Part shown: positions 61,225 to 64,000 of the stretch, one piece after another
Position numbering within the stretch: position 1 is the first letter of the stretch
Layout: each line of letters opens with the position of its first letter
From: Methylophilaceae bacterium
GTDB taxonomy: Bacteria > Pseudomonadota > Gammaproteobacteria > Burkholderiales > Methylophilaceae
Length of the DNA: 64,000 nucleotides
Direction of reading: 5' to 3'
Assembly: GCA_028244835.1 (NCBI GenBank)
Contig: JAOKBJ010000001.1
Coordinates: 248,001-312,000, forward strand
Translations under genes and position numbers: made by a program
The notes under the pieces: model-generated
What the model was told of the DNA's origin: nothing
Seen by the model: the letters and a program-made list of their open reading frames with translations, nothing else
Databases searched by the model: none

Positions 61225-64000
61225 ATGAGTTATTCCTTTACTGAAAAAAAACGTATTAGAAAAAGTTTTGCAAAAAGAGAAACTGTATTAGAAATACCTT
61301 ATCTTTTAGCATTGCAACTTGAATCATATAAAGCATTTCTTCAACAAGAAATTAAACCGGAAGATCGAACTGATTCAGGCTTACAGTCTACTTTTAATAC
61401 CCTTTTTCCAATTTCAAGTCATGCAGGTTTTGCAAGGCTAGATTTTGTAAGTTATACCCTAGGAAAGGAAGAGTTTGAAGTAAAAGAATGCCAACAAAGA
61501 GGATTGACATATGAGGTGGTATTAAAAGTTAAGGTGCGTTTAACTATTTATGACCGAGAATCTGGTGATAAAAAAGTAATTAAAGACACAAAAGAAGAAG
61601 AAGTTTACATGGGAAAAATTCCCTTGATGACAACAAATGGATCTTTTGTAATCAATGGCACTGAAAGAGCAATTGTTTCTCAATTGCATCGTAGCCCTGG
61701 TGTATTTTTTGAACATGACAAAGGAAAAACTCACAGCTCAGGAAAATTATTATTTTCAGCAAGAATTATTCCTTATCGTGGCTCTTGGTTAGATTTTGAA
61801 TTTGACCCTAAAGATTATTTATATTTTAGGATTGATCGAAGGAGAAAAATGCCAGTTACAACTCTTTTGAAGGCTTTAGGCCTGTCTCCAGAAGAAATAT
61901 TATCTAAATTTTATGATTTTGAAACCTTTCATATAAAAAATAAAAAGGCTTCAATTGAAGTTGTTCCTGAAAGATTAAGGGGAGAGATTTCGAAAAGGGA
62001 CTATAAAGATAAAAAAGGCAATATTATTGTTGCTATAGAGAAAAGAATTACTGCTAGGCATATTGCAGAGATTCAAAATAAGACTTCACTAATTGAACCT
62101 GCAGTTCCACTTGACTATATTGGAAAAAAAATTGCAAAAGCAATTATAGATATTGAGACCGGTGAAGTTGTTGCTGAGACAAATGCGGAAATTACTGAAG
62201 AGCTATTTGAAAAAATTCTTGAATCTGGAATAGAAAAATTTAATATTCTCTATTCAAATGAGCTTGATCACGGTGATTTTATATCGCAAACTTTATCTAC
62301 AGATGAGGTTCCAGATCAATATAGTGCCCAAGTTGCAATTTATAGAATGATGAGGCCTGGTGAGCCTCCAACTGAGGATTCAGTTAAGTCTTTATTCGAA
62401 GGGTTATTTTTCAATCCAGACCGATATGATTTATCAAATGTAGGACGAATGAAATTTAATCGTAGAGCCTTCCCTAAAATATTTGATCAGTATGCTAACT
62501 GGTTAAAAAGTTTTTTTGAAGATGCAGGAGAGAAAGATGTTACTGGTTCACCCGTATTATCTCATGAAGATATCCTGGCAGTTGTAGGGCTTCTTGTAGA
62601 ATTAAAAAATACACGAGGAGATATTGATGACATTGACCATCTTGGTAATCGCCGAATCCGTTCAGTTGGGGAATTAGTAGAAAATCAATTCAGAACTGGC
62701 CTAGTTAGAGTTGAACGTGCGGTAAAAGAACGTCTAGGCCAAGCAGAGGCAGATAATTTAATGCCGACTGATTTGATAAATTCTAAACCAATTGCAAGCG
62801 CAATCAAAGAATTTTTTGGATCTTCACAGCTTTCACAATTTATGGATCAAACAAATCCATTATCAGAGATTACACATAAAAGAAGAGTTTCTGCATTAGG
62901 CCCTGGGGGATTAACGCGAGAAAGAGCTGGATTTGAAGTTAGGGATGTTCATTCAACTCATTATGGCCGCGTTTGCCCAATTGAAACTCCAGAGGGACCA
63001 AATATTGGCTTAATTAATTCCCTTGCACTTTATGCAAGAACTAATGAATATGGTTTTTTAGAAACCCCATATAGAAGAGTGGAGGGTGGAAAGGCAACAG
63101 CTGAAATTGATTATTTATCAGCAATTGAAGAAAGTGAATATACAATTGCTCAAGCAAATTCTGCATTAGACCCTAAAGGTAAATTTAAAGAGAGTCGGGT
63201 ATCTTCAAGATATAAAAATGAATTTACTATGGCTGATAACGATAAAATTGATTATATGGATGTTGCACCTGGGCAAATTGTATCGGTAGCAGCTTCATTG
63301 ATCCCATTCTTAGAACATGATGATGCAAATAGAGCCTTAATGGGTGCAAATATGCAGAGACAAGCGGTACCATGTTTGCGAGCAGATAAAGCTTTGGTAG
63401 GTACTGGGATTGAACGAACTGTAGCAACCGATTCTGGAACAACTGTTCAAGCAAAGCGTGGCGGCATAGTGGACTATGTAGATTCAAGAAGAATTGTTGT
63501 TAAAGTAAATGAAAAAGAAACAGCACAGGATGAAATTGGTGTAGATATTTATAATTTAACGAAATATACAAGGTCAAATCAGAACACAACAATCAACCAG
63601 AAACCTTTGGTTAAGATAGGGGAAAAAATTCAGCGTGGAGATGTTGTTGCTGATGGTGCCTCAACAGATATTGGCGAACTAGCTCTTGGACAAAATATGT
63701 TGATTGGCTTTATGCCTTGGAATGGTTATAACTTTGAAGATTCAATTTTAATATCAGAAAAAGTTGTTGCAGAAGATAGATATACTTCAATACATATTGA
63801 GGAAATGCAAGTATTAGCAAGAGATACTAAGCTTGGCGCAGAAGAGATTACTCAAGATATTTCAAACTTATCAGAAAGAATGTTAGGTCGATTAGATGAG
63901 TCAGGCATTATTTATATTGGAGCAGAGGTAGAAGCTGGTGATGTCTTAGTTGGTAAAGTGACTCCAAAAGGAGAGACCCAATTAACACCAGAAGAGAAAT
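61225..64000 (+). CDS. rpoB: RNA polymerase beta subunit RpoB (partial, 3' end outside window)
   Basis: The open frame from ATG 61225 runs unbroken to the right edge and covers about the first 925 residues of the beta subunit. [24 protein letters not shown] at the N-terminus (in parts), [19 protein letters not shown], the rifampicin region [25 protein letters not shown] (in parts) and [21 protein letters not shown] are typical. The rifampicin-site residues match the sensitive consensus ([24 protein letters not shown]). A TTGGAGA ribosome-binding site precedes the start. It would be followed by rpoC outside the window. Confidence 0.98.
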   Translation, partial: MSYSFTEKKRIRKSFAKRETVLEIPYLLALQLESYKAFLQQEIKPEDRTDSGLQSTFNTLFPISSHAGFARLDFVSYTLGKEEFEVKECQQRGLTYEVVLKVKVRLTIYDRESGDKKVIKDTKEEEVYMGKIPLMTTNGSFVINGTERAIVSQLHRSPGVFFEHDKGKTHSSGKLLFSARIIPYRGSWLDFEFDPKDYLYFRIDRRRKMPVTTLLKALGLSPEEILSKFYDFETFHIKNKKASIEVVPERLRGEISKRDYKDKKGNIIVAIEKRITARHIAEIQNKTSLIEPAVPLDYIGKKIAKAIIDIETGEVVAETNAEITEELFEKILESGIEKFNILYSNELDHGDFISQTLSTDEVPDQYSAQVAIYRMMRPGEPPTEDSVKSLFEGLFFNPDRYDLSNVGRMKFNRRAFPKIFDQYANWLKSFFEDAGEKDVTGSPVLSHEDILAVVGLLVELKNTRGDIDDIDHLGNRRIRSVGELVENQFRTGLVRVERAVKERLGQAEADNLMPTDLINSKPIASAIKEFFGSSQLSQFMDQTNPLSEITHKRRVSALGPGGLTRERAGFEVRDVHSTHYGRVCPIETPEGPNIGLINSLALYARTNEYGFLETPYRRVEGGKATAEIDYLSAIEESEYTIAQANSALDPKGKFKESRVSSRYKNEFTMADNDKIDYMDVAPGQIVSVAASLIPFLEHDDANRALMGANMQRQAVPCLRADKALVGTGIERTVATDSGTTVQAKRGGIVDYVDSRRIVVKVNEKETAQDEIGVDIYNLTKYTRSNQNTTINQKPLVKIGEKIQRGDVVADGASTDIGELALGQNMLIGFMPWNGYNFEDSILISEKVVAEDRYTSIHIEEMQVLARDTKLGAEEITQDISNLSERMLGRLDESGIIYIGAEVEAGDVLVGKVTPKGETQLTPEEK

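Overview
The window is AT-rich, extremely gene-dense bacterial chromosome. Gene order and protein families point to a betaproteobacterium with a streamlined genome. The diagnostic blocks are tRNA-Thr/Tyr/Gly/Thr-tuf-tRNA-Trp-secE-nusG-rplKAJL-rpoB, the mla-murA-hisGDCBHAFIE-hinT-tatABC-petABC-sspAB string, system II cytochrome c maturation (ResB/CcsB) beside a cytochrome c4, and DUF3108 genes beside purM. A marine or freshwater Methylophilaceae lineage (OM43-like) is my best guess, but that is inference: no methylotrophy gene lies in the window. There is no gene-free stretch longer than 300 bases (the longest is 224 bases, before rplJ). I see no insertion sequence, prophage, CRISPR array or rRNA gene.

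Layout. (1) 1-9959 is a surface-glycan cluster: an ELM1-like protein, three GT-B glycosyltransferases, a stand-alone sugar-enzyme-like beta-propeller protein, two GT9 heptosyltransferase-like enzymes, an O-antigen ligase-like polytopic protein on the opposite strand, a GT25 enzyme and an LpxL/HtrB-like acyltransferase. Together they probably build and cap the outer part of a lipooligosaccharide; it is the only region that looks like variable accessory DNA. (2) 9980-23269 holds moaC, a BepA-like protease, ahpC, hda/purM, two DUF3108 proteins, an RsmB-like rRNA methylase, a dicarboxylate/amino-acid symporter, an RND efflux pump with its adaptor, and ampD. (3) 23366-33747 holds two small membrane proteins, lptGF, pepA, gcvH, pbpG, topA, a pteridine reductase-like SDR, trmB and engB. 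(4) 33838-37620 encodes cytochrome c4 and the system II heme-ligation proteins. (5) 37677-51191 is one long same-strand run: mlaFEDCB, a second ABC exporter, ibaG, grxD, murA, then the whole his operon with a 42-residue DUF2256 gene inside it, ending with hinT. (6) 51205-56000 carries tatABC, the cytochrome bc1 operon (its Rieske protein has a Tat signal) and sspAB. (7) 56057 to the end is the tRNA/tuf/secE-nusG/ribosomal stalk/rpoB block, with recognisable translational operators before rplK and rplJ and an attenuator-like hairpin before rpoB. rpoB runs off the right edge.

Several genes usually found in these neighbourhoods in relatives are absent here (purN after purM, holC after pepA, mlaA inside mla, a DegQ-type protease between tat and pet), and convergent genes commonly overlap at their 3' ends. 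Both fit genome reduction. I found no convincing wholly new system. The most worthwhile leads are the glycan cluster with its propeller protein, the DUF2256 gene coupled to hisC, a TonB-like anchor on a DUF3108 protein, and odd bases in two tRNA-Thr genes.
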